Below are positions 34,880-44,248 of a DNA stretch of 64,000 bases, piece after piece. This DNA is from Acidobacteriota bacterium (GTDB taxonomy: Bacteria > Acidobacteriota > Holophagae > Acanthopleuribacterales > Acanthopleuribacteraceae): positions 124,001 to 188,000 of the forward strand of contig JAGQSC010000050.1 of NCBI GenBank assembly GCA_020439745.1, read 5' to 3'. The position numbers and the translations under genes are program-made. The first letter of the stretch is position 1. Every line of letters begins with the position of its first letter. The notes beneath the pieces were generated by a model that was not told the origin of the DNA, searched no databases, and worked only from the letters and a program-made list of their open reading frames with translations.

Positions 34880-35757
34880 TAAGTCAATGGCCGCATAAAG
34901 GGAGCCAACAGTCCCTTCTGACGCCTGGGTAGTGCAAATGCGGCATGATGAATGCCTGGGTCATAGTATTTGGTCTCAAGCTGTAGCTGATCCCAGCGCT
35001 CTTGCTGGAAATCATTGAGTGGATGCGCATTCTTGGAAGCAAATGAAAAACTCCACAACCCGCCCGGATAAGTGACGTTGTGGTAGTTATAAAAATTGAC
35101 GGAGGGGAATACACCAGCAAGAATCTCGGCCAATGCCACTTGCCAATCGGGTTCATAATAAGGAGATTCGCCCTGCGAGACGACGATTCCGTTTTCATTC
35201 AGCACACGACGCACGTCCTCGTAAAACTCTGTCCCAAAGAGCGGAGCAGCAGGACCGATGGGGTCCGTGGAATCGACAATGATCACGTCGAAGCGTTGAT
35301 CGGTGTTCTTCACGAAAGCAACGCCATCCTCAATACGTACCGTGACTCTCGGGTCATCCAACGCACTAGCTGTACTGGGTAAGAATTCTTTGGACACCTC
35401 AACCACCAGTGCATCGATTTCCACCAATACGGCTTGCTCAACCGATGGATGGCGCACGACTTCGCGTATGGTGCCTCCATCACCGCCGCCAATCACCAAT
35501 ACTCGCTTGGGGTTGGGATGGCAGAATAACGGAACATGGGCAATCATTTCATGGTAGACGTGTTCGTCGCGTTCCGATAGCATCACCAGCCCATCGATGA
35601 ACATCATGCGACCATGGCCATAGGTGTCGACTATGTCCACCTGTTGGAAATCGCTCTTACCTGTGAACAGCGATTTCTTGACGCGAAATCGCTGTCCTAA
35701 TACGCCCTTATGAACTTCCTCAATCCAGCATTGTGTCAACGAGTCAGGCACTTGCAT
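34879..35757 (-). CDS. speE: Spermidine synthase
   Basis: 292 residues, GGAG before the ATG. An N-terminal beta strand domain precedes the aminopropyltransferase Rossmann core: 'VLVIGGGDGGTIREVVRHP' with VEID acidic loop, and the catalytic 'DVIIVDSTDPIGPAAPLF'. It transfers aminopropyl from decarboxylated SAM to putrescine and releases methylthioadenosine, which the RLP and cupin downstream would help to salvage. It sits 28 bp after speD. Confidence 0.95.
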   Translation of the reverse strand: MQVPDSLTQCWIEEVHKGVLGQRFRVKKSLFTGKSDFQQVDIVDTYGHGRMMFIDGLVMLSERDEHVYHEMIAHVPLFCHPNPKRVLVIGGGDGGTIREVVRHPSVEQAVLVEIDALVVEVSKEFLPSTASALDDPRVTVRIEDGVAFVKNTDQRFDVIIVDSTDPIGPAAPLFGTEFYEDVRRVLNENGIVVSQGESPYYEPDWQVALAEILAGVFPSVNFYNYHNVTYPGGLWSFSFASKNAHPLNDFQQERWDQLQLETKYYDPGIHHAAFALPRRQKGLLAPFMRPLT

Positions 35758-35785
35758 CGGAACTCCTGGTCATAGTATTGCTTGT

Positions 35786-36727
35786 TTATCGGCGTGAAAG
35801 TCGCAACCCACTTCGCACCGAGGCGAACTGCACGCGATAGCCGCACGATAGTGAATGCTCCACGCGATGACTGACAGATTCACATTGTCTCAACAGGCAG
35901 CTTCCATCCTCGCGTTCGAACAACATGACCAGACAGTGCTCAGGTCGAAATATATCCAATACCTTGTCAACGAGATTGGTAATGTCGCCTTCCAAATAGA
36001 AATTCGTTTCAAAGCTGGCATAGGAGCAATGGGGTTGAGGTGTCACGTGGACGGTGTAATAAAGATCGTTGCGAATGGCGTTCAGCGAGTATCCGTAAGG
36101 TTCAAAAACAAAACCGTCGGTTTCAAAGCCGTCGAACACCGAAGTCAGCCCCGATTTTTGGCCCACGGTGGCTGCATCAACATCATCCTGGGCATAAAAC
36201 ACACGCGAATCATCGGGCGACAGGCCATGCATCAATATTTCAAGTGTTGTGTCTCTTGGGTGGGGCTTGTAGGTCGACAGCATGTGGTAGAGACGAATGT
36301 GGTGGCCATCAGGATCACCAAAAAAGTATGCCTCTCCGGGCATTAACTTGTTCAACAGCGCAACGTCTGCTTCAAAATCTGTCGGTTGATCTTCGGGGAG
36401 TTGTTCATTCTTGCGTTCATAAATAAACAATTCTACATCTTGGAGTTTGATGAAGCTAAACACATGTTGCACCGCGCGAATCAGCGTCGTTTGTCCGCAC
36501 GTAATCATGATCACACGATGGTCATACACGAACAGCGAGGATTCTGATAACAGATAGGCATCGCAGTCGTCGTTTGCGATCACCGAAAGAACATGTGCGC
36601 CCGCCGATGCAACCACTTGTTTCCATTGGGCTCCAAATTGTCTTAAGGATGGATGACCTTGCCTGACAACCAATTCAAATTTCTTTTCCGAGCCCTCAAA
36701 AAACAATGTCTTAAGCACCCCCACCAA
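35786..36727 (-). CDS. speD: S-adenosylmethionine decarboxylase proenzyme, eukaryotic type
   Basis: 313 residues from a TTG at 36727; a GTG at 36718 with GGTGGGG in front is a good alternative. Motifs of the animal and plant enzyme are unmistakable: FFEGSEKK (human FFEGTEK, Glu8/Glu11), the self-cleavage site YLLSESSLFV (human YVLSESSMFV, pyruvoyl from Ser68), ITCGQTTL (Cys82), 'TLEILMHGLSP', GYSLNA (Ser229) and TVHVTPQPHCSYASFETN (His243). Typical bacterial SpeD is only about 120-260 residues and lacks these. It makes the aminopropyl donor for SpeE. First gene of a four-gene operon with a strong promoter. Confidence 0.95.
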   Translation of the reverse strand: MVGVLKTLFFEGSEKKFELVVRQGHPSLRQFGAQWKQVVASAGAHVLSVIANDDCDAYLLSESSLFVYDHRVIMITCGQTTLIRAVQHVFSFIKLQDVELFIYERKNEQLPEDQPTDFEADVALLNKLMPGEAYFFGDPDGHHIRLYHMLSTYKPHPRDTTLEILMHGLSPDDSRVFYAQDDVDAATVGQKSGLTSVFDGFETDGFVFEPYGYSLNAIRNDLYYTVHVTPQPHCSYASFETNFYLEGDITNLVDKVLDIFRPEHCLVMLFEREDGSCLLRQCESVSHRVEHSLSCGYRVQFASVRSGLRLSRR

Positions 36728-36756
36728 GGCTTAGCGCCCCTGCGCGACAGCGCACC

Positions 36757-36784
36757 ATTATAGAGGATTGGCGACCGATTTCAA
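36757..36784 (-). promoter_or_regulatory. Strong promoter of the speD-speE-RLP-cupin operon
   Basis: On the minus strand TTGAAA (36779-36784) and TATAAT (36757-36762) are separated by 16 bp, about 30 bp before the start codon. The predicted transcript begins within or near a small stem-loop, TGCGC-TGTC-GCGCA (36741-36754). Confidence 0.75.
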
Positions 36785-36803
36785 TCACAACAAGTCAAAC
36801 ACT

Positions 36804-38204
36804 TCAATGCTCATGTGCCAGGAAAAGACTGGGAATGGCATTTGGTCCGTCGGAACTAGGCTTCAACATGACAGTACGGCTTGAAAACTCCTCTTTCTTG
36901 AGTTGGTCACCCAAGTTCCATTCTAATTTACGCACGCTTTCATTTCGAGATTGGGGAATGGAGATCAGTCGCACGTGATCGCCTGAGTTTTCCAGAACAA
37001 CCGCCACAAAAGAAGCATCGATCGCTGTCAAGGTCGTCACCGGGATGATATTGAAAGCTTTTGAAATCACCATGACAAAAGCCTTGTCCACGGTGGGGTC
37101 ATTGGAAGCAAGTAGCATTTGGATGCACTGGTAGAAAGGTCGGGGTTTAGGGCTGAGTTTCCAAGCCTCGGCCACATGATTTACGGCACGCAACAGGCGC
37201 GATACGGGCAGCGGAGATTCTTCCTGATTCGCCTTATGTCGCGGGGTCTGATAGGCCAGTACGGTGCGGTAATAAAGGGACCGATTGACAAATCTACTAT
37301 CGAGTAGCCAGCCGACCGCTCTATGCGGTAACTCAGCGCGAAACTCTTCCAGTCGTTCACTTTGACGAATAGATGGTGGCACCAATTGCTCACCGAGACA
37401 CTGGAACAAGGCAGCAAGACCAAAATCGATTTGTGCTTGTCGTCCCAGATTGAGGAAACGAGCAATGGCCAAAATCATGATCACGCCGTAAAAGACGCGC
37501 CCTTTTGTACGATCATCGACAGGTGAAGCCATCAACGCATGGATGATCTGAGGATACTGCTCATTGACGCGAATCAGATTCAGCAACACTCGATAGCCTA
37601 CGTTAATCCTCGGTGTTTCTTGATTCTGAATCTGACGATCCATGTCGTTGATGAACATGGCGAGTTTGGCAGCATTGCGAATGGCAAACCGGCGTGCATT
37701 TTCTTCGTCCCTTATGCCGGTCATCATGGTTTCCACATTGCTAAGTCTGATGGCCGTAATGTAAGGACTGTGACGCCTTCCCAAGCCCTGCATGATTGCG
37801 GCCTCACCGCGTGCCTTGTCGTCCAGAATTGATTCTCGCAAGGCAAACATGGTTTTGATCAGTGTTTTAGGGTCCCAACATTCCTCGTGGAAGATCAAAC
37901 CACCTATGTCGGCACCTGCAAAAAAATTCGACAAGAACGCGACACTTTCAATCAGACCGGAATCGATGAACACCCTACTGTCTTCAAGAAAGACCTGATG
38001 CGCATTCACGTGAATCGAACAGCCTCCCACCATTCGGTATGATTCCTTGATGTAACTGGCTAGCGTTTGGGCTAGGCGCACAAAAATCTGGTTATTGGGT
38101 TCAAACAGGTCCGCATTGCGAAACACCTGCTGTACATGAGAGAGAATCGAACGACCAAGCACCTGGATTCGTTCAGCATGAGGGTCTTTCTCTTGAGTAA
38201 TCAT
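36804..38204 (-). CDS. Degenerate HD-GYP-like protein
   Basis: 466 residues, soluble, start overlapping the kinase stop (ATGA). The C-terminal 250 residues follow the HD-GYP layout: 'FYGVIMILAIARFLNLGRQA', then 'LAALFQCLGEQLVPPSI' where a true enzyme has AALLHDIGK, then 'RLLRAVNHVAEAW' and RPFYQCIQML. The HD and GK residues are replaced by QC and GE and no HHE or GYP motif remains, so it should not hydrolyse c-di-GMP. The N-terminal 190 residues resemble the helical lead domain of such proteins. By context it is a partner of the PilZ-domain kinase. The family assignment is by motif spacing. Confidence 0.65.
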   Translation of the reverse strand: MITQEKDPHAERIQVLGRSILSHVQQVFRNADLFEPNNQIFVRLAQTLASYIKESYRMVGGCSIHVNAHQVFLEDSRVFIDSGLIESVAFLSNFFAGADIGGLIFHEECWDPKTLIKTMFALRESILDDKARGEAAIMQGLGRRHSPYITAIRLSNVETMMTGIRDEENARRFAIRNAAKLAMFINDMDRQIQNQETPRINVGYRVLLNLIRVNEQYPQIIHALMASPVDDRTKGRVFYGVIMILAIARFLNLGRQAQIDFGLAALFQCLGEQLVPPSIRQSERLEEFRAELPHRAVGWLLDSRFVNRSLYYRTVLAYQTPRHKANQEESPLPVSRLLRAVNHVAEAWKLSPKPRPFYQCIQMLLASNDPTVDKAFVMVISKAFNIIPVTTLTAIDASFVAVVLENSGDHVRLISIPQSRNESVRKLEWNLGDQLKKEEFSSRTVMLKPSSDGPNAIPSLFLAHEH

Positions 38205-41200
38205 CGCTGACCATCGATCATAGATTTGCAGTGGTTAATCAAATCTCGGTTTCCAAGTAGTTTCTTCGCCATCTTTTCCACGACTCTCTTGGCATCGGGT
38301 TGATTGGATTTCCAAAGTACCTCAGCTGCTAATTTTCGATCCTCCAGTTCAGATTTACCTTGGCCAAACGAGCTCTGATCATTGACCATATCTGTGAGGA
38401 ATTGCAGCCCGGTCTGATCCTTACCCGCCAACTGAATCACCATGGCGCGTTCGTCTGGCTGCAGCGAGACGAACGCTTCCAATTTCATGAACTCTCTCAA
38501 GATCTGCATCAACTTGGGCTTCGCTAACTGAGACAGGACACGCCAGGCATAGCGTCTTGATTCATCAAATCGGGGATTCTGATCGCGCCCAACCTTGACG
38601 ATCAAATCGAGAAAGTCGTGGTTCTGCATCCCTGCGATCATGCGAACCAAGCGAACACGAGTCTGAGGTCCTTTGTGTTTGAGCCAAGATTCAAAAACAT
38701 TGCGTGTGAGGCGATCGGGAATACGCGCAAATCCGTTCAGCATCACCATGGCCTTTTCATCACTCAATTCCATGCTCAGCCGAATCAAGGGCGTTAGGGT
38801 TGCACCACAAGCCATCACCGTTAGTTCGCTGAGAAATATCAAGCGCCATTCCTCGGTTTCCAACTGGAACCGATTGAAGAGGATTTTTACTGCAACACTT
38901 GGCAGCAAGTACTCGCAAATACCAAATATGGCATCTTTCAAATTGCGATCGACCGTAAAAAACTTATCGATCAGTTCGTTGAGAAACTGCTCATCAGAGA
39001 GACGTTCCTTTAACTTCAATAGGCGTTTGTGCATTTCCCGGGGATCAGATTCCGGCACTTCCTGGGACCAGGCATCCAGATAAGCAAACACCCGGGTCAC
39101 GGAGGCCAGGTCGTTTTCTGTCAAACATGAATAGACGATGTCTTCAATTACCGCAAAATGACGCTCAAAAATCTCGTTGTCTTTCTCGTCTCGAAGATGG
39201 CCCAACATAATGTCGATTGCCTTGTGCCTGACAACGGCATCAATTTCCTTCGTGAGGAAATGCTGTAACTTATGAATGGGCATGTTTTGATAGGCGCTCG
39301 CTAACTGGTCATGAAGCTCTAATGCTTGCGAAATCGGAACGCTATCGGCCATTGCCGTCTCCAGATTCCAAGCTGCACGGTAAAACCATTCGTCTTGAGT
39401 CTTCTTGATTCGAGCGAGGCTCTGTTCGTCCTCATAAAACGAATCCACATACTCAAAATCTATGAACTGGAAAACGCACTGAAACAGGATGGTTACACAA
39501 TCCTCTTCTTGATTCTTACGATCGTTGACGTAGCGAAAAAGCCTGATCAGGAATTGCTCTATTTCCTCGCGCGGCATGCCACGAAAGAACATTAGTTTTC
39601 GAATGCCATCGCGGTATAGGTTAAAGCAAAAGGCGTTTTCCTTTTGGTCTTCTTCCCAAATGGCTTCATGGATAAACAGCATGCGCATGGATTCCACATG
39701 GATGTCCAAGCGCTCATGTTTGCCAAAATATCGATCGAAACGGGAGTACAACTCTAATGTCGCTTGCTTTACCAAGTCGTGCGTTTCTGGATAAGTGCCG
39801 ATGGTGCGATACGTTTTTCCAAACTGGATAAACAGGTGACGCACCATATCGATCGATTCTTGATCGAAAGCTGTTTGGGCTTCTACCTCAAGATCACCGC
39901 GTTCCAGGAACAGTGCCACCTTTTCAAGTTCACTCACTAGTTCGCGTGCAGATTGAAAGCGCTCTTCTTTCTTCTTGGCAAGACACTTCATCACCATGTC
40001 GTTCAGGTTTTGAGAAATCTGGGCATCTTGCTCAATCAAGGGTGCTGGTTGTTTATGCAGATGCATGGCGATGGTTTCCACCCAGCGCTCGCCTCTGAAT
40101 GGAGGTTGACCCAACAACATCTCATAGGTCATGACGCCCAGCGAATAAAGGTCCGATCGTCCATCGATTCCTTCTGCAACAACTTGCTCAGGTGAAGCAT
40201 AAATGGGCGTACCCATAAAACCTCTCGTTTTGTCTTGCTCATCTCCTCCTTCAACCGTTGGGTCATCGGACTCCTGTCTTGCCAGGATCTTCGCGATACC
40301 AAAATCGGTCACCAAGACATGGCGATCCAATGTGACCATAATGTTTTCTGGCTTGATGTCTCTGTGAACCACGCCTTTGTCATGGGCATATGCCAGCGCC
40401 TTGCCGACAGCTGACACCCAGGTCAACGTGCGTTTTGCGTCCAACTTCCCTTCGTTCTTAAGGTATTGAGCGATTGAGTGGCCCTGAATGAACTGCATGG
40501 TGAAGTAAACAATGCGATCTTCGTAATTGGCCAACAACTCAAGCGGGAAATCCAATTTGTTCTCATACTCGCCTGGCGTCACTTCGCCCACTTCATAAAC
40601 CGTGGCAATATTGGGATGGTCGAACTGCGCAGCTATTTGCGCTTCAGCCACAAATCTTGAGCTCAATTTGGCATCGCGAGAGAATTTTGGTGACAGAACC
40701 TTCATCGCGACTTCGCGATTGAGCGCCAAATCGCGGACCAGAAATACGTCGGCAAAACCACCCTTCCCCAGTTTCCTCACAAACTTGTACTTCTGCTTGC
40801 TCAGCAAACCGAGGCCGCGCCCTGTCAAAGCAGGCGCAGATGTCATTACCTCGGTGCCGGTTGTACCTTCAGAGTTTCCGGTCTGCCTCATCGTAGCGTC
40901 ATGTTCTTGCTCGCGCCGTAACTGGTTAAAGAAGAGCTTGAATTGGTCATCGGCACGTACGACACGCAAGCCCAATCGCAAACCGATTCCGTCGGGGCGC
41001 TCAACGACCTGTCGTTCCCTTTCCACGGCGTCTACCTGAAAACGATCGCCATCATCCAGAAACACTAAAATGCGTACCTGATCAAATGCTGGCATTTCCA
41101 TGGGTACATAAACACCAATACCCCTTTGGCTCACATCGTGAACCTTGCCAACAAACGTGTTTTCGCCAATTCTCAATTTCGCATCCGCCGAATACAAGAA

Positions 41201-41695
41201 TCGCTTGTCGCTGCGGTGTTCCCGCTTGGTGGATTGCCCCTCTGCTGGGGTTTGATGGCCCAGCTGTTCCGTTGCGCCAGTCGTCCTACCCACGCTACGT
41301 ACCTGTGCGTCTGTTTTCTCTGGGGGCGACTCCATTGCTGCCGCTTGTTGTTTGACCAACCGAACCATGTGTTCAAAAAACGATGCCGGGTTTTGGTTGG
41401 CACCCGTAATTTGCAAGCCCAAGCGCGCAAATTGTTGCGGGCCAATGGTCACATCACTGCGGTTGGCAACGTGTACCTGAAAGGCATAGTCCCTAGGTGC
41501 CCGAATTGAAAACAGCAAGACCAACTGATCGACCACAGGAAGGTGCGGTGTCGTCAAGACACAAAAACCACGGGTACTGAAGTCCGCAGTCTTCGCTGCG
41601 AGCGTCCGGTCACCCACCTGGATTTCTAGGTCGTGCGTGAGATCGTAACGCTTGCGCGCCCTTTTCTCGGTAGCTCCGGCCGGTTCATATCCCAA
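38201..41695 (-). CDS. Ser/Thr protein kinase with two N-terminal PilZ domains and a long C-terminal repeat region
   Basis: 1164 residues, no obvious membrane segment. PilZ 1 (about 12-115) has RARKR and DFSTRG; PilZ 2 (about 160-265) has RSDKR and DVSQRG, the RxxxR and DxSxxG motifs that bind c-di-GMP. The kinase (about 300-600) is complete: glycine loop GKGGFADV, Lys in VAMKVL, HRDIKPEN near 444, DFGIAK, 'GTPIYASPEQV'. The C-terminal 560 residues are helical with HEAT-like periodicity. The probable role is a protein kinase controlled by c-di-GMP; substrates are unknown. It lies 86 bp after a U32 gene. Confidence 0.9.
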   Translation of the reverse strand: MGYEPAGATEKRARKRYDLTHDLEIQVGDRTLAAKTADFSTRGFCVLTTPHLPVVDQLVLLFSIRAPRDYAFQVHVANRSDVTIGPQQFARLGLQITGANQNPASFFEHMVRLVKQQAAAMESPPEKTDAQVRSVGRTTGATEQLGHQTPAEGQSTKREHRSDKRFLYSADAKLRIGENTFVGKVHDVSQRGIGVYVPMEMPAFDQVRILVFLDDGDRFQVDAVERERQVVERPDGIGLRLGLRVVRADDQFKLFFNQLRREQEHDATMRQTGNSEGTTGTEVMTSAPALTGRGLGLLSKQKYKFVRKLGKGGFADVFLVRDLALNREVAMKVLSPKFSRDAKLSSRFVAEAQIAAQFDHPNIATVYEVGEVTPGEYENKLDFPLELLANYEDRIVYFTMQFIQGHSIAQYLKNEGKLDAKRTLTWVSAVGKALAYAHDKGVVHRDIKPENIMVTLDRHVLVTDFGIAKILARQESDDPTVEGGDEQDKTRGFMGTPIYASPEQVVAEGIDGRSDLYSLGVMTYEMLLGQPPFRGERWVETIAMHLHKQPAPLIEQDAQISQNLNDMVMKCLAKKKEERFQSARELVSELEKVALFLERGDLEVEAQTAFDQESIDMVRHLFIQFGKTYRTIGTYPETHDLVKQATLELYSRFDRYFGKHERLDIHVESMRMLFIHEAIWEEDQKENAFCFNLYRDGIRKLMFFRGMPREEIEQFLIRLFRYVNDRKNQEEDCVTILFQCVFQFIDFEYVDSFYEDEQSLARIKKTQDEWFYRAAWNLETAMADSVPISQALELHDQLASAYQNMPIHKLQHFLTKEIDAVVRHKAIDIMLGHLRDEKDNEIFERHFAVIEDIVYSCLTENDLASVTRVFAYLDAWSQEVPESDPREMHKRLLKLKERLSDEQFLNELIDKFFTVDRNLKDAIFGICEYLLPSVAVKILFNRFQLETEEWRLIFLSELTVMACGATLTPLIRLSMELSDEKAMVMLNGFARIPDRLTRNVFESWLKHKGPQTRVRLVRMIAGMQNHDFLDLIVKVGRDQNPRFDESRRYAWRVLSQLAKPKLMQILREFMKLEAFVSLQPDERAMVIQLAGKDQTGLQFLTDMVNDQSSFGQGKSELEDRKLAAEVLWKSNQPDAKRVVEKMAKKLLGNRDLINHCKSMIDGQR

Positions 41696-41781
41696 AATTT
41701 ACGATACCTTTTTGGCAAATTGATGTGCATTATTCTAACCCGAGAAGTGGTGAACGACACTACGAATCCTCGCGCCCCCAA

Positions 41782-44160
41782 CTACAGGAGCACGCGATTC
41801 AGATTCTCTTGATGGCTGTGGGCTATGGGCTCATTGTGCCGAATGGCCTCCATCACCTGAAGCACTTCTTGCAGCGCATACTGTCGCACGGTGAAATCCG
41901 CACGAAAACGCGATACGCCTCGTTCCTGAAACCAATGGCGTTCTCCGCTCCAGCTCAATGGCTGCTCACCAATGACGGTACTGCGACACCGATCGTGGTG
42001 AATGTGGAATCGATCGCCATGATCGTTTTCGACAGTCAGTGTCTCATGGCCGCAGACTTTGGCACCTGGGCACCCTCCATAAAGGGCAGCCAGCGAACAT
42101 GCCTCTGCTACAAACAACGGGGTATCCGTATAGACAATCGCTTCAAAGCCCACATCCATAGCACTGCACAAGAGGTCTTCCATGTTGGCTTTATCATCTT
42201 CCAGCGACAACGTGAAATGTCCATTGACCCCCATCCTCATGATGGCTTGTACGGCCCAGGGGTTGATGTGGTACAGGCTAAAATCAGCATGTATGGACTT
42301 CGTTTTCACGCCCCAGCGCTTGAGCATCGCCAAGTGGCCGGGATTGGAGACCACCCAATCCATTTCGAGATCTCCAAAGGATTTGATCCGTTGGTTTAGT
42401 ACACGGACATCCCATTTGCGCATCACTGGAGGAAGCACCCAACGCAGAGGCACCTTAGAATCCCGAAGAACAGCCCAAGCCGAGCGCCATGCGGGCGTGG
42501 ACCACGTAGAACGCAGCACAATATCCAAACTCCAATTGCGCGAAAGAGCTTCCGGCAAAAGCGCCTGGGCAAGATCCAATTGATCCACACGAACGATGTA
42601 GCTTGGATGAGTCTGGGTCTTAAAGGGTTTGCGTTCGAATGTCACTTCGTCCAAGTGCACTTCGATCGCCTCCTGATGTTTCGTCGCTAGTTCGGCAAGC
42701 ATCTTGCGACGTACTTCTTTGACGATTTTCATGGGTACAAAACCAAAGCCAACAGGTCCCTCGAACGTACCCGATCGAAAAGGCGAATCGCCAAACCGGT
42801 GCAACACATCTTCCAGCGATAAGGTATTTTCGGATGGCTCTAAAGGTAGAACCGTCCGAACGCACGCTCGGTTTGACTTCATTTCAATGGTTAGCTGGTC
42901 CTTTTCTATGGTCGCCCGAGTATCTACGGTGCCAAAAATTGGCGCAACGCCACGAATCATCGGTTGGTCCACGCTGTATTTTTGAGACACGTCTTGAGAA
43001 TGGGTCCACATCACAAGTGTCCCGTGCGGGTGGTTCTCAGCGAGTTTCACGCGCACGCCTTTGCCTGGACGCATCGAATCCCCTGACGACACGCGATAGT
43101 TCTTGAAGGATCGAAGATGCTCTTGTCGATTGGGATAAACAAGTCTCAATCCGTCGTAACGCTGCAAGCCAGAGGTTTCAAGCGTAAACCAGCCATCAGC
43201 ACCTATGGTTCCGAGATACACCCCTTGAGTACCTGGACTAAAGGTATCCACAGGGGCATCGCCAAACTGGCCACGTAGGTAAAAGGCTTTAGTGGGCTGA
43301 CGGGCAAACGCAAGTTTCAGATCGTTCTCCAGATCGGTGTCCTTGCCAGCCAACCGTTGTCGGTACGCCGACACAGCAGCGTGCACGTAAGCCGGTCCCT
43401 TTCGTCGACCTTCAATCTTGAGACTGTCGACGCCGGACTCCACCAGCGGCTCAACAAGTTCGAGGGTCATCATATCTTTCATGCTAAAGAGGTAATTTAG
43501 ATACGAGCCCTTCTCAGCTTCCTTGGGGAAATGTCTTTCGTTGTGAATGCGATACCCCTTTCGACAGGTGTAGGCACACTCGCCACGATTACCAGATCGA
43601 CCTCCTACCGATCCAGAGAAAAAACACAGACCCGAGTACGTATAACACATGGCGCCATGGCAGAACACTTCAAGTTCGATCACATTCGATGGAAATCGGT
43701 CGCGGATGTCTCGAATCTCCTCTATGGTCAACTCCCGAGCCAAAACCACACGCTGAATTCCCCTATCGACGCAGAACTGAACACCGTCTAAATTGTGAAT
43801 GGCCAACTGCGTTGAGGCATGCCGCCTCAGGTGGGGGTAATACCGCAAAATGAGGTCGCCCAATCCCAAATCCTGAAAGATGACTCCGTCGATACCGGCT
43901 GACACCGCCAAATCCAAAGACTTCATCAAAGAACGCATCTCGGCTGTTTTTACGATCGTGTTTAACGTCAAATAGACGCTCGTACCCACGGCATGAGCCC
44001 TAGGAACATGAAAAGCCAGTTCCTCTGACGTGAAGTTGATCGCATTACCGCGAGCGTTGAATTCCCTTAATCCCAAATAGACGGCATCGGCTCCAGCTTG
44101 CAGGGCAGCCTCAAACGATTCGGGTGATCCAGCAGGAGCGAGGACTTCTACATGCGGCAC
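41782..44160 (-). CDS. U32-family protein (RlhA/YhbU-like)
   Basis: 792 residues from a GTG with GGGAGG five bases upstream. The start 'VEVLAPAGSPESFEAALQAG' and the Cys cluster 'GAMCYTYSGLCFFSG' then 'GNRGECAYTCRKGY' are the U32 signature; these Cys residues probably hold an iron-sulfur centre. 'DSLKIEGRRKGPAYV' closes the core. A C-terminal DUF3656-like region follows, with a final 'GGCPGAKVCGHETL'. Family members hydroxylate rRNA or tRNA bases with prephenate-derived chemistry rather than act as peptidases. The precise target is unknown; length fits RlhA-type long forms. A TTGACA lies upstream on the minus strand without a -10 at proper spacing. Confidence 0.88.
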   Translation of the reverse strand: MPHVEVLAPAGSPESFEAALQAGADAVYLGLREFNARGNAINFTSEELAFHVPRAHAVGTSVYLTLNTIVKTAEMRSLMKSLDLAVSAGIDGVIFQDLGLGDLILRYYPHLRRHASTQLAIHNLDGVQFCVDRGIQRVVLARELTIEEIRDIRDRFPSNVIELEVFCHGAMCYTYSGLCFFSGSVGGRSGNRGECAYTCRKGYRIHNERHFPKEAEKGSYLNYLFSMKDMMTLELVEPLVESGVDSLKIEGRRKGPAYVHAAVSAYRQRLAGKDTDLENDLKLAFARQPTKAFYLRGQFGDAPVDTFSPGTQGVYLGTIGADGWFTLETSGLQRYDGLRLVYPNRQEHLRSFKNYRVSSGDSMRPGKGVRVKLAENHPHGTLVMWTHSQDVSQKYSVDQPMIRGVAPIFGTVDTRATIEKDQLTIEMKSNRACVRTVLPLEPSENTLSLEDVLHRFGDSPFRSGTFEGPVGFGFVPMKIVKEVRRKMLAELATKHQEAIEVHLDEVTFERKPFKTQTHPSYIVRVDQLDLAQALLPEALSRNWSLDIVLRSTWSTPAWRSAWAVLRDSKVPLRWVLPPVMRKWDVRVLNQRIKSFGDLEMDWVVSNPGHLAMLKRWGVKTKSIHADFSLYHINPWAVQAIMRMGVNGHFTLSLEDDKANMEDLLCSAMDVGFEAIVYTDTPLFVAEACSLAALYGGCPGAKVCGHETLTVENDHGDRFHIHHDRCRSTVIGEQPLSWSGERHWFQERGVSRFRADFTVRQYALQEVLQVMEAIRHNEPIAHSHQENLNRVLL

Positions 44161-44248
44161 AAAAACCTCCCAAAGCGATCATAAATCACAAAGACCGAGG
44201 CGAAAAGACTGTCAACAGCAGGGTCTGTTGCGTTAGCATGATTACAAG

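Noticed and set aside
44161-44248. Perfect TTGACA on the minus strand before the U32 gene as a promoter
   Set aside because: No acceptable -10 box lies 16-19 bp downstream; the nearest TATGAT is 26 bp away. Not listed as a promoter.
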